Source: Aphelidium insulamus (taxonomy: Eukaryota; Aphelidiomycota; Aphelidea; Aphelidiaceae). Taken from it: a stretch of 64,000 nucleotides of DNA. Positions within the stretch are counted from its first letter, which is position 1, and each line of letters opens with the position of its first letter. Below, piece after piece: positions 40,422 to 51,548 of the stretch. A model generated the notes under the pieces. That model worked only from the letters and a program-made list of their open reading frames with translations. It made no database searches and was not told the origin of the DNA. The stretch lies in the NCBI GenBank assembly GCA_036784855.1, contig JAZDSV010000054.1:1-64000 (forward strand), given 5' to 3'. The position numbers and the translations under genes were made by a program.

Positions 40422-43400
40422 TCATGATGAACCAGAGTCAGATTCCGGTACCGACTCCAGCATGGCCAGTCCACCTCTGGGTTGCAGCAGTGGCCGCGCA
40501 GACGTGACAGTGGGTGTGTCCAATGGTGTTGCGTACTCTGACACGGCCGCCGTGCCGGGCGCTGCACTTGAATTGGAATTGTTAATCTGCGTGGACAGTG
40601 CCGGCAGCGGTTGGGCGCCCCTTCTTCCCAGTGTCAGCGGCGTGGACAGGATGCTGGTGCGTCGCTGTGCCAGCCGCGCCATGCTCTGGGATGTCAATGA
40701 TATTGATGATGATGATGATGTCGAGGCGGATGTCGAGATCGCGGTGCTGACAGCCGGGTCAAACGGTGTGTCAGTGGAGGAGGAGGTGGAGAGAGAGTCG
40801 CCACTTATGGCTGTGAATGGCCGCTTGAGCAGGCGCCAGATGGCAATGAGACGCACGGCCACCGTGGCCACCACGTGGATGAGTAGCGCCAGAGCATTCC
40901 ACCCCAACTCGTCCATGGCGCTTTGCTGGCCAGTGTTCTTGGCTGCCGCCAACTTTTGCACCCTGTCTCGTACGACGGCGTGGCGTGTAAACAAACTGTT
41001 GTTGTTGTTGTTGTTGTTAGTGGTGGCTGATGGCGACGGTGGTGGCTGTCGGTCCAGGGCCATAACGGGCGACAGAGTACTTGCTTCCAAAGAAGTGTCG
41101 GCAACCGCTTCCGATAGCGCTGCCAGAGCTTCCAGTGTCTGCGCCACCCGTTCAGCACCGGCACCAACCGCCACTTCTGCGGCTTCGATTTTGGCAATCA
41201 TCGGCGCAAGCTGGGTGTCCCGCAAGTGGCGCAGTGTTGTGGTGAAATGGGCGGCAGAGCGACGTAGCTGCCCGTCCGCCTCCTCAGACCAGGGGCGGAT
41301 TGCGGTCTGGTCGGCGTGGACAAACTTGTCGTGCAGTGCTTGGGCGCGGTCACGGACCGTCACCAGATTTGCGGTGATGCTGTGCGATACGGCACGTGTC
41401 AGCACGGTGTTGGGCTGATGTGTCACTCGAAGTGCCAATGGCCGTGACGGGCGGCAAATTCGGCTGGCACCGCGGTTTGGTGACTGTCCATTTGCCGCCG
41501 CCAGGCGCCGCTCAAACCGCTCAAACAATTGCAGATTCTTTTGCCGCTTGAACAGCGTGTAGCTGTCCACTTGCTGTAAATTGCCACCCCCTTCTACACT
41601 CTGGCCGCTGGTGTGTCCAGCGCGGCCGTGAGGGTGACCAGCCGATGTGCGCATCCACTCATCGGCGCCGCTGGGCTGGCCGCGAGCCAGTGTGGACAGT
41701 TGTTTGCCGCTGGCCCGCCTGTGCATCATGGTCAACATGGCCTGGTCGGGGTCGGGTTTGCGCCCGCCCGCCGCCGCCATGAACCCATCGAATGCGCCCA
41801 CCACTGCGATCGAGTGGGATTTCTTGTGCTGAATGCGCTGAAGTGTGCTGCGACTGGGCGACACCTTGTTGTCACCGGCCGGCTCCTCCTCAATTGCCGC
41901 GGCGCTCTTGTTGTGCACAGACACGTGTCCCTTTTCGCTCTCGACCTGGCACAGAGTTATCATTTGTTATAACAAGATCCGCGTTAAGTGCTTACCATGA
42001 CAGAATCCGTGGACGCCGAGTGCTTGATGGAGGCCTTCAATTGTTCGCGCAGAGCTTGCAAGTTTCTGCGCGATGGAAGTGTCGGTGCTGTCTGCGGAAA
42101 AATTAACTACGATATTTAACATGTGGAGACACACAATATTATAGTATACACATTATACATACAATACATGCACCAGCGGATTATAAATCTGTTGATATTG
42201 CCGCAGTATACAATTATGTTACCTTCTTGTCATCCAAGTCCGCGGTGGCTTGCCGTGAGAGATCACCGCGGCGGGACTGTTCATTCTGCTGCTGCTCCCG
42301 CTCCCGCTGCAACAGGCTGGACACACTGCCAGACTGGCCGTGTTTTGAGTGCTGCAGCGTGGACGAGGCCGAGGTGACCGGGGTGGGTGCAGCTGATGCC
42401 TGTTGCCGTTCCGAGTTGTTGTCGAGCAATTCAGCGACCGGAGACGGCACTGACGTGGAGTGGCCGGCGCTTGGCGTGTGCAGATAGTTTGTGGTAAACT
42501 TTGTGGGCGAGCTGGTGCCCGACCGTGCGGAGCCAATGTACGACGATGCCGAGCTTGGGGCGCGTGGCATCGTCTCTGGCGGCGACTTTATGCTAGCCGT
42601 CTTTGTGCGCGCTGAGCGGAGCGACGAGGCGAATGACCGGCGCGTCGGAGATGCGGAGGCTGGCTCCACGTCGACATTAGCGGGAATGACCCCCTCGTTA
42701 TTGTCAGCTGCTGTTTGAGGTGATGGCGTGGCTTCAGCGCCGACACCACCGCCAATGCTCTTTGTAGGACTGTTTGACCGGTCCGGAGTGGATGAGGCGG
42801 TCGAAGAGTTGGTGGTGGCATGTGATCCGCGACTGAGCCGCGAAAATATCGTCCACCGACGCTTCTTGGCGGCAGTGGGGGGCTCTACCAAGTCATATTA
42901 ATTATTACAGGTGGATGCCTATAGATATACAATGACTACACACCCGGCGTGGAAGACGTAGAAGGCGCATTACTGGCAGCACTTTCGGGCTGGTTGTGCA
43001 GACGGCTAAACAGTTGCTGATACTGTTTCTGCAGCGTCTCCTTTGTCCGACTCGCCATCAGCGCAGACTGGGCGCTTTCTATTGCAATATTAATGTTAAT
43101 ATTTATAATGCATTTACTACACCGACATATATGTATACAGAGTATACGATAGTGTATACCGCGATATATGTACCTCCAGTGGCGGCCGTGGCGGATGAGG
43201 GTGGCGGTGCGGCCTGTACAGATTTCGCCATCCACTCGCCGACATCGCGATCATCCACTTCACGCGCCAGCAGTTCATTGAGACGTGCCGCGTCCTCGGC
43301 ACTCATTCCACCTCCACCCCCACCTCCACTGCCAGCCACACCCATAGACATGTTGGGCGCCAGTGTCAGAGATGGTATGCGGACATGCGGACCGGCAGGC

Positions 43401-43729
43401 AGCGAGGCGTGCTTGTGGTGCTTATGGTCGTGGTGGCCATATGTTGATACTGGCACCTTTGACGGAGAAGAGGAAGATGAAGGCGCGGCAGTTGGGGAGG
43501 AGTGAGCAGCGGTGCCGGCCATGGGTGATGCTGCTGCTGGAGCCGCATGTGGAGACGAGTCGGGGGCTGGCTGTGCCGGACTGCCGGTGGTGGTGGTGGA
43601 TGCCAAAGACGAGTCCACCACACTCGGACCAATGCTGAAAGTGGTCGAGTTGGCGCGGGCCTTGCGCTTCTGCATTGGCCGTGGCCGCTGCGGCGACAAC
43701 TTGTCCAACTTGTCCGGTGCCAGTGGCAT
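40422..43729 (-). CDS. Large low-complexity protein with a C-terminal membrane segment
   Basis: Model: complement(join(40422..41945, 41996..42088, 42223..42884, 42944..43078, 43174..43729)), 989 residues; all phases agree. The protein is mostly disordered, Ser/Thr/Pro/Ala-rich, with a Gly run, an Asn run and His-rich GHHDHKHHKH. Helical stretches: TKETLQKQYQQLFSRLHNQP, ETLQALREQLKASIKHSAST, NLQLFERFERRLAAANGQ and a 100-residue coiled region (HFTTTLRHLRDTQLAPMIAK). Near the C-terminus is a hydrophobic segment (NALALLIHVVATVAVRLIAI) followed by Arg/Lys, then a 100-residue Ser-rich tail. I recognise no family; an ER- or vesicle-anchored scaffold is a guess. A (GT)n tract lies just upstream of the ATG (43735-43758). 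Confidence 0.6.
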
Positions 43730-43948
43730 ATAATGTGTGTGTGTGTGTGTGTGTGTGTGCCGTAATTGAATGCAACATGCATGTAACAGTGTCACCAACT
43801 GCATGTATTTATAAATAACAGTTGTGCACATGAATAGTGGTACACGAAATAGCATATATCTCACTTAATGTGTATGTAGCTAGAAATGTAGTAGTTTCCT
43901 TTCTCAGTTTTATTTACCATACATAGGACTTATATATACGAGTAACTA

Positions 43949-44578
43949 TCAAAAGGTGTTGTAATGAAAGCGGACTCGGTTACATGTAGCCAGCCCGTCG
44001 CCATAATTGTTAGCGGAATAGCATTGGATTCCTGTCAGGCGTCGATCTCCCTCTTTACTGTAATCAAAGAATGTTTCGTCTTGATCACTGAGTGAACCTG
44101 AACCTGGCAACGGCTTATCACCGGCTCGACCGGCTCGCAATCCCGACACAATGTTACTGGCAGCATCATAATAGCTCGCCCACTGGTTAAAACCACCCGG
44201 CCTAGCCAATGGCCGGTCCACATTATAGATTTTGCTACCAGCAAATTGTGCCGGCACACTATCCTTCTTTGAGGCGAGAAATATGGTTTTTTTCCCTGGC
44301 AGAGTCCAATACGTGAGCATTCGATGGCGACAGTCAATTCCAAATGCTGCAACAACTAGTCCAAGAGTGTACGGTTCATGATCGCTTCTTATTCGCAGCA
44401 CAACCCGGATGCGTTCCACGTAACTAGGATTTTGTTTATCCCAGTCGCAGCGATAGCCGGTTACATGCTGATTAATGGACCAGACAGAATCATACGATGT
44501 CCAGCCGTGTGAATTGGCATGCACGCCAATCGATACTACGCACATGAGGGCAGTCCAAACCAGAAGACTATGATACAT
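43949..44578 (-). CDS. Secreted protein of unknown family
   Basis: 209 residues, signal peptide MYHSLLVWTALMCVVSIGVH. The mature part has Trp/Tyr-rich stretches (HGWTSYDSVWSINQHVTG) and Cys at CDWDK, IDCRHRM, IQCYSAN and ATCNRV, suggesting two disulfides in a beta-rich extracellular domain. A hydrophilic middle part has GSGSLSDQDETFFDYSKEG. No intron. Upstream there is an AT-rich promoter region up to about 44700. No known family. Confidence 0.65.
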   Translation of the reverse strand: MYHSLLVWTALMCVVSIGVHANSHGWTSYDSVWSINQHVTGYRCDWDKQNPSYVERIRVVLRIRSDHEPYTLGLVVAAFGIDCRHRMLTYWTLPGKKTIFLASKKDSVPAQFAGSKIYNVDRPLARPGGFNQWASYYDAASNIVSGLRAGRAGDKPLPGSGSLSDQDETFFDYSKEGDRRLTGIQCYSANNYGDGLATCNRVRFHYNTF

Positions 44579-44989
44579 TGCGATTTCCGATTATGTACTG
44601 GAGCGTTGCAATGTTGGTTGCACCGCGTGTTTTTAATGTTCTATTAATATAAATGGCAAGCAATATTGCATTGTCCAATCAGCTCAATAGCTCTCCAATC
44701 TGATTCATTTTTAAGAACTCCACGTGTCGCACAACACGGCTCACTATCACGGAAACGAAACAATTAGATCAGGTGAATAACTATTGCAATCAAGAGCAAA
44801 TTTACTGACAATGACACCACAAATTAGTCATATGGCTTCGGCAGCGCTCCGAGGCGAATTCGCGCTGTGCAGAGGCCATCATGTTGCACTGATGACACTG
44901 GTCTTGACAAATTTATACGTATTTTTTTTTATTTTTTTTTGGGTGAAAAATTAATTCTATTTACAATTAAATATACGTATTTATACAAA

Positions 44990-46667
44990 TTAAATGACTT
45001 CACGGTCTCCCACGGCCGCGATATACGCCTCCGCACACTCGCCCACGCCGCCCCATATGTGGTATGCGGGCTCAGCTGTACGAATTCGCGCACAAGTCGG
45101 CCCATTAGCGTGGCCTGTCTCACCATTAACAATCACCAATTCCAGATTAGTTTGGTTGGCGCCTCGTGTGACTGCCTTGTCCAGCTCTGATTGACCGGCG
45201 GTGGTGCTGGGGTAAAGCACAAACGCATCCTGCAGCAACGGTGTCGCTGTCCCTGAACCTGTGTAAGGTGAAAGGGATAAGTATGGTGATTAGGACGTAC
45301 TGTTGTTATTTTCACTTGTTGCACTGAGCAGACCGCGGAATACAGCCGCGCCCGCAGTGAATGTAGAGTGACTGGAGTGTATGACGGTATCCGTTTCGGA
45401 CAACACCATCAGTTCGGCCAGTGTGCTGTGCATACAGTCCACAGAAGTTACCATGCCCGAAATTTCCTTGAATTCGGGTGAACCACACCGCACGGGGCTG
45501 GCCATCATCTTCGATGTCATTAGAGGAAACATGTCGTGTGCGGTCAGAATGGCCGCTTGCGGATAGTGAGCCTGCAGCAGTTGCGTATTGCGTTGGATGC
45601 GCTCAATGGAATCAGATAGGATATAAAATAATAAAGGTGCCTGAGCGGCTACATCCAGCAAGTGCAACGCTTCCCCGATACAATCCGTCAAAGTGTCGGC
45701 ACCACCGGTTTCATGACTAAATGCCCGCAAGTGCACGCCAACGACATAGTGGTCGGCATAGGGTGACTCGCGTGACCAGAACCTGTACTCTGGCGGGATA
45801 TCGTTGATGATCTGCCAGATTGCCGGAACTGGCCGGAATATCTGACGGCCAATAGATACGAACTGTTGACCATCGGGAAATAATCGGTGAAAATAGTCTC
45901 GCGTGTGCGGGTTTCGTTTGAACATCTGCGCATAGTACTGGTCTGACTTTATCCAGGTTGTGCTGGTAGTAATATGAGATACGAGAATTATCATCATCAT
46001 TATGTATCATGTACCAACCTGCGATGTAGAATGCGGGTAGACATGAGCCGGTTCCACACAGTCCGCGGTGACTCGCACGCCCACCGATTATCGTAATAAA
46101 ACGACGAGTCTGTGGGAAAAGAGTCGTTGTAGGAGTAGGACTGGTGCAAGCGCCTGTTCCGCCAATAGTCATCCCACAGCGACCGCAACCAGGGCAGAGT
46201 CTGCAGGGTGGAAATGCTGGAGTCATCTGCGTTCACGTCGACGATACGCAGGCGCCGATCTTGCAGCAGTGATACATTTGCAGGCAGAGAGAACAAATCG
46301 GAATACGCAGTTGGATGATTGTCGCCTGGCAGCCAATTCACGCCCACCGTGATTTCTACTTGAAGTAAGATATTTATTAGTTAACACAGAGTACATTCAT
46401 CAAGTTCGTTGCATACATAGACGACTCACCGTCCACCTGTCCCGACTGCAGGAGAAAGAGCGCCAAGGAACACGCCGACACCAATGCCAACATTCGATTT
46501 CCCAGCCCGTTTGTAGCCTCCGCGATAATGACGTGCCGGCGACTTGAAGCACGTTCGAGGAGCGCGTAACAGAGCAGCACTATCAGCAGCCCCAACCACA
46601 ATACGCGTTTTCTTGGTGCATTTTGGAGCGCCTGGCGCCACCACCGCCTTCTTGATAAAATGCACAT
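44990..46667 (-). CDS. Type II membrane glycosyltransferase, fucosyltransferase-like
   Basis: Model: complement(join(44990..45258, 45301..45962, 46019..46358, 46430..46667)), 502 residues; introns 42-71 bp. A short cytosolic Arg-rich start (MCILSRRRWWRQ) and a single signal anchor (VLWLGLLIVLLCYALL) suggest a Golgi type II enzyme. EATNGLGNRMLALVSACSLA resembles the donor-site start of GDP-fucose transferases, and HYVVGVHLRAF resembles the Arg-containing HxR motif of that superfamily. LSETDTVIHSSHSTFTAGAA matches its C-terminal 'sxStFs' region. Acceptor specificity cannot be read. An upstream in-frame Met at 46724 would add 19 residues. Confidence 0.7.
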
Positions 46668-46724
46668 TATTAACTTGGGTTTCGGTTGGCAATTAAATTG
46701 ATTACATAAATATTGGCCTGCCAA

Positions 46725-47043
46725 TGTATTAGCGCCTGCAGTGACACTTGTGTGATGTCAATAGATTGTGCCATCGTTCAGAGTTTACACAAGTTGTGTT
46801 CTGTTTCTGAAGTCCTGTCTTGGTCGAAGTTATGTAATCAAATCCTATACTTGTGCTTATGTTTCTCGGATACAAATCGCCTTTCATGGTTGATGGCCAT
46901 CAGTGGGTTCGGCTCGTGGCATCTGTTAACCTTATTTTCTGCATCACGTATTGTCAAGTAACACTGTCCCTTCATGAATGAGAAAAATAGATATCAGGCT
47001 AGCAGAGAAATCTACTGACAACTATAATAACCACACATCGAGC
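46725..47043. other. Intergenic region
   Basis: About 320 bp upstream of the glycosyltransferase and downstream of FCF1. No coding feature is supported. Confidence 0.35.
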
Positions 47044-47846
47044 CTAGCCAGTCATGGGCGCCCCATAGGCTTCTGGCAGCCGCTCCACGGTGTACTTGCG
47101 CTGTGCAATGTACATGATGGGCACGCCGGGAATCTTGCGGATACGCCGCTTGAGATCGCGGTCACAGGTGGCCACCATGAAGCACTTGTGCTGCATCACT
47201 CGCTGCACAATGCAGTCATCGGCATAGGTGCCCTTGTGTGAGCATGGCAGCCGCTCAAAGCGTGGATCGCGCGCCACTCTGGTCATTATTAGCACACACA
47301 TGTAGTACATAGTTCAAGTACGTACTGCAGGGCGATGCGATACTTTGGTCCCAGCTTTTCCAACTCGGCCAGCACGCAGTCTGTTATGCACGGGATGCCT
47401 GCATGTAATATAAGAAACTAAACTACACGCACAATATGTGTGCCATTGGTTACATACACTTGGCGTACAGGCAGTCCATCATGGCCTTGATGAGCTCCAG
47501 TTTGTTCTGGATGGAAAAGTTTATGAAATTCGTGTCGACTATGATGTGGTAGGGCGGGCCGAGCGACGTGTTGTACTTGAAAAAGAGCGACGAGGCCACT
47601 TGCGGAATGTGGCGCACCAGCGCTTTCTCCTTGGTGTCGGTGCTGGCCTGGGCCTTGGCCTGGTTGTCCTTCAGGCGCGCATCCTTGTTGGATATGATGC
47701 GCTTGGTCAGGGCGAATTTCCTCGTGGTCTTGGCTTTTCCCTACACGAGGAAGTTATATAGATGATCGCGGTGGATGCATATGATGGTGGTATGACGGTG
47801 GCATGCGGTCCATATCGCGCACACAGGGGCATCCATGGCGTACCAT
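47044..47846 (-). CDS. FCF1: rRNA-processing PIN-domain protein FCF1/UTP24
   Basis: Model: complement(join(47044..47278, 47326..47398, 47458..47740, 47844..47846)), 197 residues, the family's usual length. It is the endonuclease that cleaves pre-rRNA at sites A1/A2 in the small-subunit processome. Marks: [35 protein letters not shown] (PIN Asp), [59 protein letters not shown]. The first exon is only the ATG (47844-47846), followed at once by the donor GTACGC; splicing at 47740 restores M-G-K. The same layout occurs in RPS4 in this window. Confidence 0.95.
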
Positions 47847-48329
47847 ATTGTGCTTGACGCGTTTTTTATCGCGCTGATTGAACTATGCGAGCTGGTTCGC
47901 CGAATGGCAAACAATTTCCAACAATTTCCTAATTACAATTTCCTTTTTGAACATCTATATTGTACATTAGGTGCGATTTGAAGATCGTGCATCTCACTGA
48001 CGGCACATGCCATCTCTACCAACCGTGTTGCAGGATTGTCAATTTGCAGGATTGTCAATCAAGCTGACCGCATTGAGCTCAGTGCCACATCTTCAGTTGT
48101 CTCAGTTTCCAGTGCAATTTTCTTTGCTTTAGTTGATTCACTTTTCGTAGCAGTCAGCGCTTGTTGCAAGTGTTGCTCTGGCTGTTAGCTGTGACTTTCA
48201 TCACGGCGACAGGAAATCAGCGCTTGTGCATCGTAAAGAACTGATTGATGATTGGCTGCAAAGGTGTGCACGTGGCATCCCCGTTCTCCGGCGACTACAA
48301 CGCGCTTTCCGTGACAAATAGCAGTCGTC
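47847..48329. other. Intergenic region between divergent FCF1 and a secreted repeat protein
   Basis: About 480 bp with repeated GCAATTTCC/ATTTCCAACAATTTCC-like stretches near 47915-47945. No gene is supported; it should hold both promoters. Confidence 0.35.
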
Positions 48330-49586
48330 ATGCATTATGCTTACCGAATATACACTTTGGCTGCCTCTGCGGTCGTGCTGGCTCTAGCTACGTCGTCGTG
48401 TGTTGCAGTGCCGGTCATGTATGATGACAGACTTGTAAATGCTGCAGAGCCCGGCTTGACCGGCGCGCCGATATACGATTGCTCACTGGCTCAATATCAG
48501 CAACCTTCTGCGGACCACGAGCTACCGGAGCAGCACATTGGAATCAAGCGGCAAAAGCTATCACAGCGGCATGACACGGTTGTATTCACGACCGACCTGC
48601 TTGTTGCTCATATAATGAGCTTCGTCGACAAGTTGAATGGTGTATTCGGTATCGCGAAGAAGCAGACACTCGATCAATACCGTGCAAGCCATGGCAGCAT
48701 CACTACGTGCTTCTCGGCTGCTGTGTCCTCGGCGGCAACCTTTGCGGAGGCGCTCTGTTGTGGTGCTGATCCCGTAATGTTGGGCAGAGCTGCCTCCGAG
48801 GCACATCGATTTGAGTTTGTGCGCTCGTTGAGGAGTAAAATCGATTTCAGCAGGTCACCGCGATGGGTGTGGGACGCAACAATGGCTAGCGACAACGAGC
48901 ATCTGGAATGGCTGCTAAAATTGGCTGGCAAGAATGAGGACTTGAACTCCGTGAATGTTGCATGTGATGGTTATCTGAGGGCGTTGAAGTGGCAACTCAG
49001 TAGTGGAATGAAGTTGGATGATGAGACGTGCTACTATGCTGCAAAACACGGTCATTTGGAGGTGCTTCGGTGTGCGCGCAGTCACGACTGTTCATGGGAT
49101 GAGCGCACATGCTCTATTGCTGCAGAGCACGGTCATTTGGTCGTGCTTCAATGGGCGCATGAGAATGGCTGTCCGTGGACAACACTGACTTGTTCCCAAG
49201 CTGCCAAGGGTGGGCATTTGCCCATGCTGCAATGGGCACTTGCTAACGGGTGTCCGTGGACTGCACTTACTTGTGCCTATGCTGCCGCGGCGGGTCATTT
49301 AGATGTGCTGAAGTGGGCGCACGAGAATGGCTGTCCATGGAATGAGCGTACGTGTGCTAGTGCGGCGAAGGGTGGCCGTTTGGAAGTGTTGCAATGGGCG
49401 CACGAGAATGGCTGTCCATGGAATGAGCGTACGTGTGCTAGTGCTGCAATGAATGGCCATTTGGAAGTTCTACAATGGGCGCGCGTGAATGACTGTCCAT
49501 GGCAACCAACTGCATGTCAAGAAGCTGCGCGGAAGACAGGCCAAGACCACATTGTGGCTTGGATTGAGGGAAATTTGACTCTGTAA
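48330..49586 (+). CDS. Secreted protein with CPW-type ankyrin-like repeats
   Basis: 418 residues, intronless, starting with a signal peptide (MHYAYRIYTLAASAVVLALA). After a 190-residue N-terminal region come about eight repeats of 26 residues of the type GHLEVLQWAHENGCPWNERT with CASAAKG. This ankyrin-like repeat is common in giant viruses, oomycetes and amoebae, and mediates protein binding. Two neighbouring units (about 49316-49446) are almost identical at DNA level, so the array grew recently. N-terminal LLVAHIMSFVDKLNGVF resembles an F-box-like helix but is weak. Likely a secreted binding protein. Confidence 0.8.
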   Translation: MHYAYRIYTLAASAVVLALATSSCVAVPVMYDDRLVNAAEPGLTGAPIYDCSLAQYQQPSADHELPEQHIGIKRQKLSQRHDTVVFTTDLLVAHIMSFVDKLNGVFGIAKKQTLDQYRASHGSITTCFSAAVSSAATFAEALCCGADPVMLGRAASEAHRFEFVRSLRSKIDFSRSPRWVWDATMASDNEHLEWLLKLAGKNEDLNSVNVACDGYLRALKWQLSSGMKLDDETCYYAAKHGHLEVLRCARSHDCSWDERTCSIAAEHGHLVVLQWAHENGCPWTTLTCSQAAKGGHLPMLQWALANGCPWTALTCAYAAAAGHLDVLKWAHENGCPWNERTCASAAKGGRLEVLQWAHENGCPWNERTCASAAMNGHLEVLQWARVNDCPWQPTACQEAARKTGQDHIVAWIEGNLTL

Positions 49587-49804
49587 AGGCAAATTTATCA
49601 ACTGTTTAACAGTTCATTTTGAATTTGCATGTCAGTTGGGCAGACAGTCACAGTGTTAAATGGTTAAGGTCGTCGCCGTTCGGGGGTATGAGATCATTGA
49701 GACTGTACCCGTAACGCCCAGTTGAACATCGGCTTACGACAGGCGGCTGAATAAAAAAATATGTAGTAGACTCGTATATATGGGATGTCTGTACTAGCCA
49801 AAGT

Positions 49805-50941
49805 TCAGTGCCGACGTTGCGGGAACATTCGATCGTATATGATATGGTAATTATCTGAAACGCCCAAGCCCTGAAACGCGGACCGAATATCTTGCTCGCT
49901 CGGGACTTGTTGAAGTCCCGCGGTCGACCGGTCATTGTATTCCGCGTACACCCAACGAACAAGGTCGGCATCATCGATGCGTGAGGCAATGACACGCTCG
50001 CGATAGTCGGACTTTGTTTCCAGGTAGGTTCGCCTCACCGACATCTCAATTTGATGCACAAACATATCGAGCAACTGGCGAAGAATCAAGGTGTCGTATA
50101 GATGCAGCCGTTTGATTTCAGGTTCTAGCTTCTCAACGCGTCCTTCCAGCTTGCGGCTTGTAATAACTTGCTCCTGGACGCTGACAATAAGCTCATGGAT
50201 GATGTCGTCTTGCTCTCGAACTTTGTCGGTCAGCTCGCAGATATGTTCACGAAGCTCGCAGGTATGTTCACGAAGCTCGCAGGTATGTTCACAAAGTTCG
50301 CGGTTGCTTCTGACAAGTTCTTGTATGTGTTCATCTTGCTCACTGATACGACGACCTTGATCTTTCAACTGTTGTTTCATCTCCCGCATCATATTGAATA
50401 TTTCTGTTTCCTCCAGTGCCTTAACTGAAACGCTGCAAGTTGTTAGCTGTTGATGGTTCTTGTTCAACTCTGACTGCAAGTCATGGATTTGTATTTGGGC
50501 TTTCTTGAGCTCAACACAAACAGTATCGCGAGACTCTTCGCCGGCGACAGGAAATAACAAGTATCGGTAGGTATTTTGTTCGACTGCCTTTTTGTACCAG
50601 GCACTAACTGTGGTGTCCAAATCGACCAGTGGGACCAGTTTGCAGTGCTGCTTCTGGATGGAGCTGAACTGCAGATTCCACTCGGTTGAACGTGCGCGCA
50701 ATTCTGTGTTAAACTCAGTAGAGTCCAGCATCTGGCGAATGGTCAAATCGCCTTTGCTCGCCGGTACGTAAAATATACACTGCGGGTCCATCAGACCGTA
50801 CACGATTGCGGTAGTTTTGTTCTTTTCTTGCTCCGGCACATCGATTTGAACTCGGTCGGTCAGTTCTTTTAATTGCTGCACATTTTTGGCAACACCGCGA
50901 GCCTGTGCTGCCTTTCTTGCCTTCGAGTTGCGTGAGGGCAT
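49805..50941 (-). CDS. Coiled-coil protein of unknown function
   Basis: 378 residues, basic N-terminus (MPSRNSKARKAAQARGVAKN), a 110-residue folded part, then a coiled-coil from about residue 140 to 285. Within it the heptad REHTCEL is repeated three times as 21-bp DNA repeats (50244-50306), with a Cys in each. The C-terminal 90 residues (LRQLLDMFVHQIEMSVRRTY..., RWVYAEYNDRST) look globular. No signal or membrane segment, no intron. I recognise no family. Confidence 0.65.
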   Translation of the reverse strand: MPSRNSKARKAAQARGVAKNVQQLKELTDRVQIDVPEQEKNKTTAIVYGLMDPQCIFYVPASKGDLTIRQMLDSTEFNTELRARSTEWNLQFSSIQKQHCKLVPLVDLDTTVSAWYKKAVEQNTYRYLLFPVAGEESRDTVCVELKKAQIQIHDLQSELNKNHQQLTTCSVSVKALEETEIFNMMREMKQQLKDQGRRISEQDEHIQELVRSNRELCEHTCELREHTCELREHICELTDKVREQDDIIHELIVSVQEQVITSRKLEGRVEKLEPEIKRLHLYDTLILRQLLDMFVHQIEMSVRRTYLETKSDYRERVIASRIDDADLVRWVYAEYNDRSTAGLQQVPSEQDIRSAFQGLGVSDNYHIIYDRMFPQRRH

Positions 50942-51548
50942 TTTGACTGCTTAGGGGTTGGATTGTCTGAAACGACAGTAATGTCACTTGACGTCCGCGC
51001 CAAGTATGATTTATCAGACTAACTCGAGGAACGTGGGGCCGAGAGCAGAAAGCAGTACGGACCTAATTGTAAGCATATACAGATACTGGGACGCATCACG
51101 TACCTAAGCAAGAGAGCAGACGGCTAAAATGCGGTTAAACAATTTAATCACGGTCAGGGTCACTGAAAGGATTGTGTAATGGAACAGCCGTTTATTACAA
51201 AGCGAAACGGCGGCGCTCGATATCAAATGTAATTTAGCCCAGTTAAGTATTAAATAACGGTTCAAGAAACGGGCAACCTGCGACATTTATTTAGTTATCG
51301 GTGGCGACCTTATGGCACCGACATCCACAATGCGGCCAACTTGCAAGATGTTACCTTATTCATGGATATTGGACATTCAGCTACCCGTCCTGTCCAAGCA
51401 GTCAAGCAGTCAAGCAGTCAAGCATATTTTTGTCTCAGACAACTATTATAGACTAATTTTACTTTAAAACGCTGTACAACATAGCCGCCATGTCTTATTT
51501 ATCACAATAACCATTACACGACGCGGCACAAATCACCAAATCACACCA
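50942..51548. other. Intergenic region between divergent genes
   Basis: About 600 bp. A short tandem repeat, AGCAGTCAAGCAGTCAAGCA, lies at about 51398-51421. It should hold the promoters of the coiled-coil gene and eIF5B. No other gene is seen. Confidence 0.4.
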
